A stretch of DNA of 64,000 nt from Bacillus_CJ salitolerans (GCF_042680805.1 NZ_JBHUEM010000008.1:1-64000), one strand, 5' to 3'. Counted from the first letter of the stretch, positions 7,940 to 16,721 are shown. Numbers and translations are program-made. Notes: generated from the sequence alone by a model not told the origin.

Positions 7940-10048
7940 ATGAATACCAACTTTACTGACGATTTAAGGGATGCTCTTTTCGTCTTGGATAATAATTGGA
8001 ATTTTATTTACATAAACCAGGCTGGTGAAGAATTACTGTCTCGAAAAAAGGCTGACCTCATTGGAAAACTAGTATGGGATGAATTTGAGGAAACCGTTGA
8101 CTCAACATTTTTTCATCAATATCATCGAGCTGTAAATGAAGGTATTACTGTTGAGTTTGAAGAGTACTATCCACCGCTAAATGAATGGTTTGATGTAAGG
8201 GCCTATCCGAATAATGAAGGATTGGTCGTACATTTTCGTAGTATAAGTAAAGCAAAGAAAGCGTTACTGAAGACAGAACAACATTACGAATCATTATTTA
8301 CTTTTCACCCGGATGCGGTTTATTCATTTGACTTAAACGGAAACTATCTTTCGGTCAATAAGAGTTTTGAGAAATTATTTGGTTATTCAAAGCAAGAGGC
8401 TCTAAAGATGGACTACAGAATTCTGCTTTCTACTGAGGATAAAGAGAGTGTAGATTATTTTTTTCAGCAAGCTTCTAGAGGTTACCCTCAAAGCTATGAA
8501 GTTACATGTCTGACAAAAGATGGGGATCAAGTAGAAGTTGCTGTGACTAATCTACCTATAGTCGTAGATCAAGAGATAATCGGGGTTTACGGAATTGCTA
8601 AAGATATAACCGATCGTAAGCTTATTGAACAAGAGCGACAAGAAAGAGAAGCAAGGTTAAATCAAGCATTAACCATTGCAAAGCTCATAAGCTGGGAGTT
8701 GGAGCTGAAAAATAATTATTTTTATTGGGAGGATAACGTTTCTACAATAATTGGAAGACAATTGAAGGTAACGAAACTGAAGTTTCTTGACTTCCTTCAA
8801 ATCGTTGAAGAAACTGATATAGAAAAGGTAAAAGATCATTTTACAAGAGCAACAGAAGGAGAATCGTTAAACTGTCAGTGCCGAATAAGGCTAGATAACG
8901 GGGATATTAGGTTTGTAGAAATCACAGGAGAAACATTAGTAAATGAAGAGGGACGAATAACGAAAATTGTTGGTATTATCAAGGATGTAACAGAAAGAAA
9001 AAAAGAACAGGAACAACTCGAAAAAAGTGAAGAATTATACCGGGTTATTTCTGAAAATTCACAAGATGTTATTACATATAGTTCTCCTGATGGAACGTTA
9101 ACCTATTTGTCACCAGCCATTCGCTCATTGTTAGGGTATGAGGTAGATGAACTATTAGGAAGAAGAGGTATTGAGTTTGTTCACCCAGAAGATAAAAAAG
9201 ATGCAGAAAAAAGGTTATTAAAGGATCAAGAAGTCATTACAGTACGTTATAAGCATAAGGAAGGCCATTACGTATGGATTGAACGTTCTAGTAAGTTAAT
9301 AAAAAATAAATCAGGGGAAATCGAAAAAATATTAGCAATCGGTAGAGATGTGACAGAGAGAGTAAGGGCGAGGGAGCTCATGATAAAATCAGAGAAGTTG
9401 ACTTTAGCGGGACAACTTGCTGCTGGTATTGCCCATGAAATTCGTAATCCTTTAACTGCTATAAAGGGTTTTCTACATCTAATAAACGCGGGGGTCGAAT
9501 TGAAGAATGTATATCTAGATGTTATGTCTTCAGAGATATCTCGAATCGAAGCCATCTTGAGTGAATTGTTACTATTAGCAAAGCCTTCTGACCTACAATT
9601 AAAAAAAAGAGAGCTTCATTCCATCTTGAACCAGGTCATAACACTTTTAGAGACGGAAGCAAACTTAATGGATATTGTATTCGATAAAAAATTCACTTCG
9701 AATGAAATCGCATTATTCTGTGATGAAAATCAATTAAAGCAAGTATGTATAAATTTTATCAAAAATGCGATAGAGGCTATGCCAAGTGGCGGGCGGGTTG
9801 AAATACGAACCGCAGTAGAGGGAGAGAGAGCAATTATTTCGTTTTCAGATACAGGTTGCGGGATACCAGAGGAGCAATTAAACAAACTCGGTCAACCGTT
9901 TTTTACTACAAAGGAAAAAGGGACAGGACTTGGATTTGCAGTAAGTAACAGTATTATTGAACGATTAAACGGAACTATAGACATTGCAAGTGAAGAAAAT
10001 GTAGGGACTACGATAACCGTTAGACTTCCCGTTTTAGAGGATGAATAA
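7940..10048 (+). CDS. Multi-PAS sensor histidine kinase (sporulation kinase type)
   Basis: A 702-aa soluble kinase. About four PAS domains in tandem (roughly residues 5-105, 112-230, 240-355 and 362-480) are joined by coiled linkers ending in DITDRK, DVTERK and DVTERV. HisKA follows, with the H-box AGIAHEIRNPLTAIKG (phospho-acceptor His499), then HATPase_c with the N-box FIKNAIEAMP, DTGCGIP and GTGLGFAV. There are no membrane segments, so it senses cytoplasmic signals. The layout resembles B. subtilis KinA/KinE, which feed the Spo0F phosphorelay, and no response regulator is adjacent. It is preceded by a terminator and is probably monocistronic. The ligand is unknown. Confidence 0.88.
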   Translation: MNTNFTDDLRDALFVLDNNWNFIYINQAGEELLSRKKADLIGKLVWDEFEETVDSTFFHQYHRAVNEGITVEFEEYYPPLNEWFDVRAYPNNEGLVVHFRSISKAKKALLKTEQHYESLFTFHPDAVYSFDLNGNYLSVNKSFEKLFGYSKQEALKMDYRILLSTEDKESVDYFFQQASRGYPQSYEVTCLTKDGDQVEVAVTNLPIVVDQEIIGVYGIAKDITDRKLIEQERQEREARLNQALTIAKLISWELELKNNYFYWEDNVSTIIGRQLKVTKLKFLDFLQIVEETDIEKVKDHFTRATEGESLNCQCRIRLDNGDIRFVEITGETLVNEEGRITKIVGIIKDVTERKKEQEQLEKSEELYRVISENSQDVITYSSPDGTLTYLSPAIRSLLGYEVDELLGRRGIEFVHPEDKKDAEKRLLKDQEVITVRYKHKEGHYVWIERSSKLIKNKSGEIEKILAIGRDVTERVRARELMIKSEKLTLAGQLAAGIAHEIRNPLTAIKGFLHLINAGVELKNVYLDVMSSEISRIEAILSELLLLAKPSDLQLKKRELHSILNQVITLLETEANLMDIVFDKKFTSNEIALFCDENQLKQVCINFIKNAIEAMPSGGRVEIRTAVEGERAIISFSDTGCGIPEEQLNKLGQPFFTTKEKGTGLGFAVSNSIIERLNGTIDIASEENVGTTITVRLPVLEDE

Positions 10049-10198
10049 TGACTGTTAGAATATTGTGCATATGAATTTGTTAGTGAAAATTGTAAGGGTC
10101 ATATAGTTATTATTTACCAATTATCGATAATAATCCCTAAAATCTCACAATTTTTGTTATCATATGTTAATAGATACATAGAGCATGCAGGAGGGATT

Positions 10199-12064
10199 AT
10201 GGTGGTTGGTTTTAGAAAATTGTTAGTGCTTGTACTATTATTTGTATTGGGTGTCAGTGGTCAAAGTGTGCTTGCTACAAGTACTTTTAAAGATGTTCCA
10301 ATCGATCATTGGGCAAAAGAAGAAATTGATTTTTTAAGTGGGAAGCAAGTAATCAAAGGCTACGAGGATGGACGATTTGGTCCTGAAAATACGTTAAACC
10401 GAGCACATGTAGCGTTAATGATTTTCCGTGAGAGACAATTTACAGCTTCTATTGATACGGGCGTTACGTTTCATGATATGAATAAAGGAACAACAGATGA
10501 AGAGCTATACAATGCGGTGCATACTTTATATAAGAAAGGGATAATAAATCACTTAATCAAAGATGGTAAATTCGAGCCATACAAAGAGATTACGAGAGCT
10601 GAAATGGCCTCCATCCTCGTTAAAGCATATGGGCTGATTAATACCATTGATGTACCGAAAGCGTTCAATGATGTACCCAATACTTACTGGGCCTATTCAG
10701 ATATTCAAACCCTGTATGTGAACGGAATCACAACTGGAACGGCTAATGGTGGATTTACTCCCGAAGGTTCCTTAACAAGATCACAATTTTCAGCGTTTAT
10801 ATCTCGAGTTCTAGATGAAAAGTTTGTGACAATGACGTACCAAACTGGAAACGTAACTGGAAATCAAGTGGTTATAAATCAACCTTCTTATGCTTCATTG
10901 CTGGAGGCAATGGACGTGGTAAAGCAGGATGGAACAGAGGTAATTTTACAAAATAATCGTATCGTATGGGTAAAAGAAGGTGCAGCAAGAGGAATTGGAA
11001 AAGATGTTCTTGAAATATTTCTTGACCAAACACTATCAAAAAAACACACATACATTCCACCTGGATATGAAATGGAACTCCTAAGTATTCACTTAAATGT
11101 AGCAAAGATAAGAATTAGTGGGTTAGAAGGATATGTCTCGACTGATAAACTTCAATTAATTCCGTCATCTTTAGTGAAGGGTAGTAACTACTATCAAGTG
11201 GAAGATGGAGATTTAAAGCTGTTTGTGTATCAGAATGGGCAATATTACAAGAACTTCTTCGGAGAACCATTACAGGGAATGAGTGAAGGAGATATCCTGT
11301 ATAGTCGTGATGGGATTCATTTTGAAAATGGCCAGATCGCTTATCAATATTTTCAGTTTTTACCGTTGCGCGTGAAAACGGGCTATACGGGTGAACAGTT
11401 AGATCAGTATGTAGCGATGGGCGACAGTGATAGTCCACTGATTGGTATGGGTGATGTATTTAAAAAAGCAGAAGAAGAATATAATGTAAATGCTATGTAT
11501 ATGTTAGCCCATGCTATCCTTGAAAGCGATTGGGGCGAAAGCAGAATTGCACGAGAGAAAAATAATCTGTTTGGCTTAGGAGCCATTGATGCAGATCCAG
11601 GAGTAACCGCAAAATCATTCACTTCTCTCGAAGAATGCATTATGTATTTTGCCAAATATATTTCTGAAAAGTACTTAACACCTGGCGATGGAAGCTACGG
11701 TTTATATCATGGAGCATTTCTAGGAAATAAGCATAGCGGCTTAAACGTAATGTATGCCTCTGACCCATATTGGGGTCAAAAAATTGCCGGAAGAATGTAC
11801 CGTATTGATAAGTTACTTGGAGGACAGGAACGTAACAAGTATCAATTGGCACTTGTTAATTCTACCGAGGGTTATTTGTTTGTTCGACCTACAGCTAGTA
11901 CAAATATCGCATCTATTTATAGATATCACCGAAATGGGATGGCCATGGCAATCACAACAGAAAATGTGAACGGTACTGTATGGCACCAAATTATTTCTGA
12001 AGACCCTAACTATACAGATGCATTTGTTCATGGTGATTATGTTAAGTTCATTACTTCACCTTAA
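10199..12064 (+). CDS. SLH-domain cell-wall glucosaminidase
   Basis: A 621-aa exported protein. Residues 1-26 form a signal peptide (hydrophobic LLVLVLLFVLGVSG, cleavage near SVLA). Three SLH domains follow (FKDVPIDHWA..., a second starting FHDMNKGTTDEE, and FNDVPNTYWAYSDI...), which bind secondary wall polymer. A linker leads to a glucosaminidase domain with AHAILESDWGESRIA (catalytic Glu) and NNLFGLGAIDADPG. An SH3-like tail contains GYLFVRPTAS. The ATG at 10199 is chosen for its GCAGGAGGG site; an upstream in-frame start lacks one. It probably trims peptidoglycan glycan strands at the surface, like LytD/LytG-type enzymes. Confidence 0.88.
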   Translation: MVVGFRKLLVLVLLFVLGVSGQSVLATSTFKDVPIDHWAKEEIDFLSGKQVIKGYEDGRFGPENTLNRAHVALMIFRERQFTASIDTGVTFHDMNKGTTDEELYNAVHTLYKKGIINHLIKDGKFEPYKEITRAEMASILVKAYGLINTIDVPKAFNDVPNTYWAYSDIQTLYVNGITTGTANGGFTPEGSLTRSQFSAFISRVLDEKFVTMTYQTGNVTGNQVVINQPSYASLLEAMDVVKQDGTEVILQNNRIVWVKEGAARGIGKDVLEIFLDQTLSKKHTYIPPGYEMELLSIHLNVAKIRISGLEGYVSTDKLQLIPSSLVKGSNYYQVEDGDLKLFVYQNGQYYKNFFGEPLQGMSEGDILYSRDGIHFENGQIAYQYFQFLPLRVKTGYTGEQLDQYVAMGDSDSPLIGMGDVFKKAEEEYNVNAMYMLAHAILESDWGESRIAREKNNLFGLGAIDADPGVTAKSFTSLEECIMYFAKYISEKYLTPGDGSYGLYHGAFLGNKHSGLNVMYASDPYWGQKIAGRMYRIDKLLGGQERNKYQLALVNSTEGYLFVRPTASTNIASIYRYHRNGMAMAITTENVNGTVWHQIISEDPNYTDAFVHGDYVKFITSP

Positions 12065-12084
12065 AAGCAATCCTCGGATTGCTT
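12065..12084 (+). terminator. First copy of a duplicated terminator stem (no T-run)
   Basis: AAGCAATCC-TC-GGATTGCTT is a strong hairpin directly at the stop of the glucosaminidase gene, but a T-run is missing. The identical stem recurs at 12414-12433 with a T-run, on the far side of a tandem-repeat array. Confidence 0.7.
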
Positions 12085-12156
12085 AGGTTGTGGAGAAAGT
12101 TCTCCATAGTCTTTTATCTCATTGGTTTCTAAGACTTTTGAACAGAATGTCTCCAT

Positions 12157-12361
12157 TAACAGGAATTATATGGACATTTTAACGTGGATTAACGTATGAA
12201 ATGTTCATGAACAGAGGTTATTCGACATTTTAATGTAGTTTGAGGTGTGAAATGTTCATGAACAGGAGTTATTCAACATTTTAACGTGGTTTGACGTGTG
12301 AAATATTCATGAACAGGGGTTATTCGACATTTTAACGTGGTTTGAGGTGTGAAATGTTCAT
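12157..12361 (+). repeat. Tandem array of four 51-bp units
   Basis: Units begin near 12157, 12209, 12260 and 12311, each about 51 bp. Each reads GAACAGRGGTTATTCGACAT, then TTTAACGTGGTTTGAGGTGT, then GAAATGTTCAT. The first unit is the most diverged. The array carries no ORF, and it is flanked by two identical copies of the glucosaminidase terminator stem. Confidence 0.88.
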
Positions 12362-12413
12362 GAACAGAGCTGGACATACTAAAAAATCTTTTGAGAAGGT
12401 TTTTCAACAAGCA

Positions 12414-12442
12414 AAGCAATCCTCGGATTGCTTTTTCTTTTT
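12414..12442 (+). terminator. Second copy of the stem, with T-run
   Basis: AAGCAATCC-TC-GGATTGCTTTTTCTTTTT is a complete intrinsic terminator. Its stem is identical to 12065-12084. From here to the dedA gene at 12678 I see only AT-rich leader sequence. Confidence 0.85.
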
Positions 12443-12677
12443 GATTATTTAAGGAAAATGTTGTTCCAGAATCTGTATTTGTACACTAATGTATTCTTCT
12501 CTTCAAATAAAAGTAAGCATGTATTGTACAAGCAGAACATATTTTTAGTATGGAAACGTTATAGATTATTCATAAAATCTTAATATAGGATTGTCTTTAT
12601 AATTGCAGTAAAAGCCTGTAAAATAAAAGAGGGTCGTTCAAGTGACAAAGAAAATGTAATACATAAGGAGTGCTTAA

Positions 12678-13289
12678 ATGGAAAATTGGATTACGGAAAT
12701 TATGGAGACTTATGGATACGTTGGAATCCTCCTGTTAATTGCATTAGAAAATCTATTTCCTCCGATTCCCTCTGAAGTAATCTTGACATTCGGTGGATTT
12801 ATGACGACTAAAACGGAAATGACAATTACCGGGGTCGTAATCTTTTCAACAATTGGTTCTGTATTAGGTGCCATTATATTATTTGGAATTGGTTTACTTA
12901 TTGATGTGGAGCGATTAGAAAAAATTATAGATAGATGGGGTCATATCTTACGTTTAACGAAAAAGGATATACATAAAGCAGATGCATGGTTTGATAAATA
13001 TGGGGTTTGGACCGTGTTCTTTTGCAGAATGATTCCGCTAATAAGAAGTCTTATTTCGATTCCAGCAGGTATGTCAAACATGAATTTTTTTATATTCCTT
13101 ATTTTCACCACACTTGGAACACTAATTTGGAATATTGCTTTAGTGAATATAGGAGCAGCAGTTGGAGCTTCATGGGAAGACATCGTTCATTATATGGACA
13201 TCTATTCAAACATTGTCTATGTAATCCTAGCTCTTTTGTTCATTTGGATTGTCATACTATATTTAAAAAAGAGAGCAAAAACTAGATAA
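12678..13289 (+). CDS. DedA family membrane protein
   Basis: A 203-aa polytopic protein of the DedA family, proposed lipid scramblases or flippases (undecaprenyl phosphate or phosphatidylethanolamine recycling). It begins MENWITEIMETYGYVGI and has the re-entrant PPIPSEVILTFGG and the conserved CRMIPLIRSLISIPAGMSNM with essential arginines. Four to five membrane segments follow, with a basic C-terminus KKRAKTR. AAGGAG lies 8 nt upstream of the ATG. It is monocistronic, with terminators on both sides. Confidence 0.88.
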   Translation: MENWITEIMETYGYVGILLLIALENLFPPIPSEVILTFGGFMTTKTEMTITGVVIFSTIGSVLGAIILFGIGLLIDVERLEKIIDRWGHILRLTKKDIHKADAWFDKYGVWTVFFCRMIPLIRSLISIPAGMSNMNFFIFLIFTTLGTLIWNIALVNIGAAVGASWEDIVHYMDIYSNIVYVILALLFIWIVILYLKKRAKTR

Positions 13290-13294
13290 ATTGT

Positions 13295-13326
13295 AAAGGG
13301 ATCTCGTTTAAGTAGAGATCCCTTTT
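13295..13326 (+). terminator. Terminator after the dedA-like gene
   Basis: AAAGGGATCTC and GAGATCCCTTTT form an 11-bp stem with a 9-nt loop. Confidence 0.85.
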
Positions 13327-13374
13327 ACTATGCCAATATGTAGATCGCTTACCTGATCGAAAGTTGTCCTATGA

Positions 13375-13540
13375 CCGAGGTATATACAAGCGAAATGGTC
13401 CAACAACTCGGGTAAGTTCGTGCTGGAATCGTCAATACAGGTCGAATCTGTGAATATACCGGTCAAATACGTGCAATTACGGGTCAAACAGTGACATCTA
13501 TGCCGAACTAGGTGTAACTACTGGGCACCAAAATGCAAGT
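13375..13540. repeat. Degenerate short tandem repeat tract
   Basis: Units of about 21-24 bp share the pattern GGTCRAAT..GTGMAATTAC, for example GGTCGAATCTGTGAATATACC, then GGTCAAATACGTGCAATTACG, then GGTCAAACAGTGACATC. They are too degenerate to count exactly. No supported gene lies between 13326 and 13592. The tract lies between convergent genes. Confidence 0.55.
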
Positions 13541-13591
13541 ACCGCCCAAACAACCAAAATTGAAAGACAATAAAGATCGGTGGACCGACCT

Positions 13592-14668
13592 TTATTTTTG
13601 CCCTTTTGATTCAATCCGCTCAATTACAGAATGCAAATCATCCGGTTTTAATAACTCAAGTGGGGTAAATCCTTTCTCGAATAAAATAGAGTCTCCTTCA
13701 AGGACAACAACATAACGACCATTGACCTTTGCAATATGAATCGTTTCTCCGAAATCAGCAAGTAGGGCTTTTACTTGCATTGAATCTAACTTAAAGCTTA
13801 AATCTACTTCTGGTGTGTGCTCAATAATTTGAGAAGCAGCCTCGATAACTTGGTCACTAGTAAATCGTTCTTGTAGCTCACGCTTTGGACTAGATGCCCA
13901 AACCTCCATTGCATTTTCAAAGTTTTGGCGAGACTCACTTTCTGGTTCATACGTTTCCTCGATATGCTGTTGAACCATTCCAAGAACCTGTGTCTTTACA
14001 ATTTCGGGCATTGATTGTCCATATTCCACATACTTCAAGAAATCCTCAAAATAACGAGCGTGTGAGGACTGGTGAATCTTTAACTCTCGTTCCTCTAGCA
14101 TTCCTTCTTCAGGCATATAGGGGTATTGAATGGACTTCATATTTTTTGTTGTAATGGCCATTTCGACATTTCGAATAAGTGTAGACTCATCTGATATCGA
14201 AGCTACCTTTGGCTCAAAGTCACATTTCATGATAAATACAAATGGATCATCGAAATATTTTCTTAGTTTGGCAGTGGCTATAATAAATACGCCTTCTCGA
14301 ACAGCGCTTGTTTCAATATAAGCTCGTGCAAATTTTTCATTTTCGTCCTTAAATTTTTCCTTCGTCTCTGCAAAGCGAACACGATTAAATAGATTGTAAT
14401 TAGGATTTGAATCTAATTCATGCCCTTCAGCAGTAATAAAGTAGCCTACCTTTGTTGGAACTAGTTCGGTTTTAGGATGGCGTTCCACTTTTCGCTTTAC
14501 AATCTTTGTTAGCTCTCCATCAAGAAAATCCTTCAAGGCATTTTTCTCATAACTAGATTCATCTAATGTTTGAAAATGTTTATAGCTTTTTTGGGCATGT
14601 TCACCGCTGCCCTCTACTTTTATGACATAAAATGATAGATACAATATTTGAAAGTCCAATTCCTTCAC
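13592..14668 (-). CDS. Conserved hypothetical protein, DUF3900-like
   Basis: A 358-aa soluble protein, GTG start at 14668, beginning MKELDFQILYLSFYVIKVEG. I recognise it tentatively as the Bacillus DUF3900 family of unknown function; parts of its layout recall nucleoid-associated NdpA-type proteins. No signal peptide, membrane segment or catalytic motif is visible. The start is uncertain: AGGTG lies just upstream of an alternative TTG, which would give MDFQILYLSF, and the GTG itself has only a weak site. A leader with a terminator 40 nt upstream (14705-14731) suggests regulated read-through. Confidence 0.62.
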   Translation of the reverse strand: MKELDFQILYLSFYVIKVEGSGEHAQKSYKHFQTLDESSYEKNALKDFLDGELTKIVKRKVERHPKTELVPTKVGYFITAEGHELDSNPNYNLFNRVRFAETKEKFKDENEKFARAYIETSAVREGVFIIATAKLRKYFDDPFVFIMKCDFEPKVASISDESTLIRNVEMAITTKNMKSIQYPYMPEEGMLEERELKIHQSSHARYFEDFLKYVEYGQSMPEIVKTQVLGMVQQHIEETYEPESESRQNFENAMEVWASSPKRELQERFTSDQVIEAASQIIEHTPEVDLSFKLDSMQVKALLADFGETIHIAKVNGRYVVVLEGDSILFEKGFTPLELLKPDDLHSVIERIESKGQK

Positions 14669-14704
14669 CTAAATCCCGTAATTATTATTTCTATGTATGA
14701 AAAG

Positions 14705-14731
14705 AAAAAAAGACACCAAAGGTGTCTTTTT
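14705..14731 (-). terminator. Terminator in the leader of the DUF3900-like gene
   Basis: AAAAAGACACC-AAA-GGTGTCTTTTT is a perfect 11-bp palindrome, followed on the minus strand by further Ts. It lies between a promoter-like sequence and the gene start, so it is either an attenuator or the 3' end of a small RNA. Confidence 0.8.
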
Positions 14732-14816
14732 GCGTATTGAGGCGAAAGACTGCACGCCACATCGTGCATTTAACCTAAAAGGTATGTCCGTCGACTTACA
14801 CAATTCAGCTCATCGC
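14705..14816 (-). ncRNA. Candidate leader RNA or small RNA of about 110 nt
   Basis: On the minus strand TTGCTA (852-847 of 14 kb), an 18-nt spacer and TATTCT (14828-14823) resemble a SigA promoter. The predicted transcript folds into local hairpins (ACC-TTTTA-GGT; TGCACG..CGTGCA) and ends at the perfect terminator. I cannot match it to a riboswitch class that I know. It could be a free-standing sRNA or a ligand- or tRNA-independent attenuator for the gene at 13592-14668. Confidence 0.45.
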
Positions 14817-14934
14817 TCTATTAGAATAGCATGGAAATAAGTAAAATAGCAATTCAATTATATTGGAAAAATAGGGAATCATTTAAAATTATCATAAGAG
14901 CTGATCTAATTATGACGAAAGTATAAAAGTTTTT

Positions 14935-15128
14935 AGCAAGAGAATGGGCTAGTGACTTGGAACCCAGCTCCATCACCCTGCCACTCGAGGGAGAAAGAAA
15001 AATCACTTTTTCCTTGGTCAAATAACCCTAAATGAGTAAAAGGGGAAAGCACCCTTTTTCTCATTTAGGAACATTTGCTATTCCTGAGGCTAAACGGGGG
15101 CTTGCGCCTTTTGTTCCTAGACCCCCAT
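14935..15128 (+). repeat. Dispersed repeat family B, copy 1
   Basis: Contains the family landmarks in order: TAGTGACTTGGAACCCAGCTCC, the CTCGAGG core, an accessory hairpin GAAAGAAAAATCACTTTTTC, then the main hairpin (CCTAAATGAG with CTCATTTAGG around AAAGGG/CCCTTT), then GGCTAAACGGGG...GCGCCTTTTGTTC. It lies between the leader RNA region and a 49-aa gene. Confidence 0.85.
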
Positions 15129-15197
15129 AAATACAGGCTTACTATCGAAAGTTATTGCATTGAGACATAAATCAGATGGATTATAAGGAGGCTCACC

Positions 15198-15347
15198 GTG
15201 AAGTTCTTTTGGCGTGATATAGATCAACTTCTCGACGATACAACAGATATAGCTAAAGAATGTTCATGTTTTATGATGAAAGAAATTGATATTGACCAAT
15301 TACTCAAACACACTGAACATTGGATGGAATATTCTTATCAAGATTAG
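15198..15347 (+). CDS. Small protein of 49 aa, unknown
   Basis: GTG at 15198 follows a perfect TAAGGAGG site by 7 nt and opens a 49-codon frame (MKFFWRDIDQLLDDTTDIAK to HTEHWMEYSYQD). An intrinsic terminator starts immediately at the stop codon. The strong start signal plus terminator argues for a real gene despite its size. The protein is acidic and probably helical, with one CSC motif (residues 21-23). I recognise no family. Confidence 0.7.
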   Translation: MKFFWRDIDQLLDDTTDIAKECSCFMMKEIDIDQLLKHTEHWMEYSYQD

Positions 15348-15381
15348 ACTACAGGAAGCAATGCTTTCCTGTGGTTTTTTT
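15348..15381 (+). terminator. Terminator of the 49-aa gene
   Basis: ACTACAGGAA and TTTCCTGTGGT pair around GCAATGC, followed by seven Ts. Confidence 0.85.
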
Positions 15382-15388
15382 AAGTTAA

Positions 15389-15450
15389 GAAAGTTTCTGG
15401 TGTTTAGTTTATACAATGTTACTGCTAAATCTAGCTCCAGCTCCCAAGTG
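15389..15450 (+). repeat. Decayed fragment of repeat family B
   Basis: AGTTTCTGGTGTTTAGTTTA and the following TACAATGTTAC closely match the left flank of copy 4 at 43826. They are followed by a degenerate CTAGCTCCAGCTCCCAAG; the hairpin half is missing. From 15450 to 15662 I see no gene. Confidence 0.6.
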
Positions 15451-15661
15451 GGTAAGGTAACAACTTTAAAAAATTCTTATGATTTGGAAGCAGCCTTTTC
15501 TTCAATATTAAGATAGTATAAAAGTCTTCATTGATACTTGTTTCAAATAGGTCCGTACATTACCTAATGATATGTGAGATGTCTATCTAAACTAGAAGTT
15601 TATATACATAGTATAATTAACAGTAATAGGGTATTATTGGTAGAAAAGCGAGGGATTTAAC

Positions 15662-16342
15662 GTGAGTACATATAAGATTGTTTTATTTGACTTGGACGGC
15701 ACACTTTCTGATCCGAAGGTTGGGATTACAAAATCGGTTCAATATGCCCTAAATAAACTAGGTATAAATGAACCGAATTTAAATAGACTAGACTGCTTCA
15801 TTGGTCCTCCCCTGCAAGAAACCTTTTCTAGTAAATATGGTTTCAATGAACATCAAACAAAACTTGCAATTGAATTTTATCGGGAAAGATTCAAAGAAAA
15901 AGGGATGTATGAGAATACATTGTACCCGCAAATTCCTTCTCTGTTATCAGAGCTTAAAAATAACGGAGTCATTTTAGTAGTTGCTACATCCAAACCAACA
16001 GTCTTCTCAAACCAAATTCTAGATTATTTTACTATTCGGGACTATTTTAAGTTAGTTGTAGGAAGTAATCTAGATGGTACTCGCAGTGCTAAAACTGAAA
16101 TTATTGAATATATCGTGCAACAGTTAAATGTCTCATCATATTCAGATGTAGTAATGATTGGTGATCGTATGCATGATATTATCGGGGCAAAAAACGTAGG
16201 AGTCGATTCAATCGGTGTAACGTATGGGTATGGATCAGAAGACGAATTAAAAAAGTGTACTCCTACTTACATCGTTCATCATGTGGAAGAGTTAAGAAAA
16301 CTATTAGTTTCGGGCGTTATGGTATCGAACGAAAAACAATAA
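15662..16342 (+). CDS. HAD superfamily phosphatase (phosphoglycolate phosphatase/PpaX-like)
   Basis: A 226-aa HAD hydrolase of the Gph type. Motif I FDLDGTLSDP has both catalytic aspartates, motif II is VVATSKP, and motif IV is MIGDRMHDIIGAKN. A helical cap lies between residues 16 and 85. The GTG start at 15662 has CGAGGG just upstream. Such enzymes hydrolyse small phosphoesters or pyrophosphate; the substrate cannot be read. It stands alone before the SAM riboswitch. Confidence 0.82.
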   Translation: MSTYKIVLFDLDGTLSDPKVGITKSVQYALNKLGINEPNLNRLDCFIGPPLQETFSSKYGFNEHQTKLAIEFYRERFKEKGMYENTLYPQIPSLLSELKNNGVILVVATSKPTVFSNQILDYFTIRDYFKLVVGSNLDGTRSAKTEIIEYIVQQLNVSSYSDVVMIGDRMHDIIGAKNVGVDSIGVTYGYGSEDELKKCTPTYIVHHVEELRKLLVSGVMVSNEKQ

Positions 16343-16376
16343 CCAGCAAAAAATTCAAATTATTTAAATTTCTTTA

Positions 16377-16405
16377 TTGACAAAGTGGTGCAAACATTTT
16401 ATTAT
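16377..16405 (+). promoter_or_regulatory. SigA-type promoter for the SAM-riboswitch operon
   Basis: TTGACA (16377-16382), 17-nt spacer, TATTAT (16400-16405), about 35 nt upstream of the S-box aptamer. Confidence 0.85.
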
Positions 16406-16441
16406 GCTAATTAATCACAAAAAAAAATAAAGCGAAAACAA

Positions 16442-16546
16442 CTCTTATCAAGAGATGGCTGAGGGACTGGCCCGATGATGCCCGGCAACCTACCGTTTAC
16501 GGAAAGGTGCTAACTCCTGCAGGAAGGAATTCCTGATAGATGAGAG
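16442..16546 (+). promoter_or_regulatory. SAM-I (S-box) riboswitch aptamer
   Basis: P1 pairs CTCTTATC (16442-16449) with GATGAGAG (16539-16546). Conserved parts are AAGAGATGGCTGAGGGACTGG, CCCGATGATGCCCGGCAACC and the AAAGGTGCTAACTCC strand. A terminator follows at 16571-16602, whose 5' arm CCTCTTTTC can be competed for by the P1 3' strand. High SAM should stop transcription of the ABC transporter genes. Confidence 0.95.
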
Positions 16547-16570
16547 GTTGCCGAAATCCTTGTATTTGGT

Positions 16571-16602
16571 AAGCCTCTTTTCTATGGAAAAGAGGCTTTT
16601 TA
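16571..16602 (+). terminator. Expression-platform terminator of the SAM riboswitch
   Basis: AAGCCTCTTTTC-TATG-GAAAAGAGGCTTTTT, a 12-bp stem with T-run. Confidence 0.92.
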
Positions 16603-16721
16603 GCGTCCATGATTTAAGATTGGAAAGTTTTCATCGGGAAGGAAGGGGAGGAAATTAGGAAGTATTGTACACTTAAACTTTAATGCGTTAATTTGATAAT
16701 AAGAGAAAAGGGGTAAGGGGA

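Noticed and set aside
12157..12361. Possible CRISPR array
   Set aside because: The units are contiguous 51-bp tandem copies without unique spacers, and no cas genes are present.
13533..13715. 60-codon plus-strand frame
   Set aside because: It overlaps the 3' end of the DUF3900-like gene in antisense and lacks a start signal.
15286..15516. 76-codon plus-strand frame
   Set aside because: It runs from the 3' half of the 49-aa gene through its terminator into a repeat fragment, so it is not a gene.
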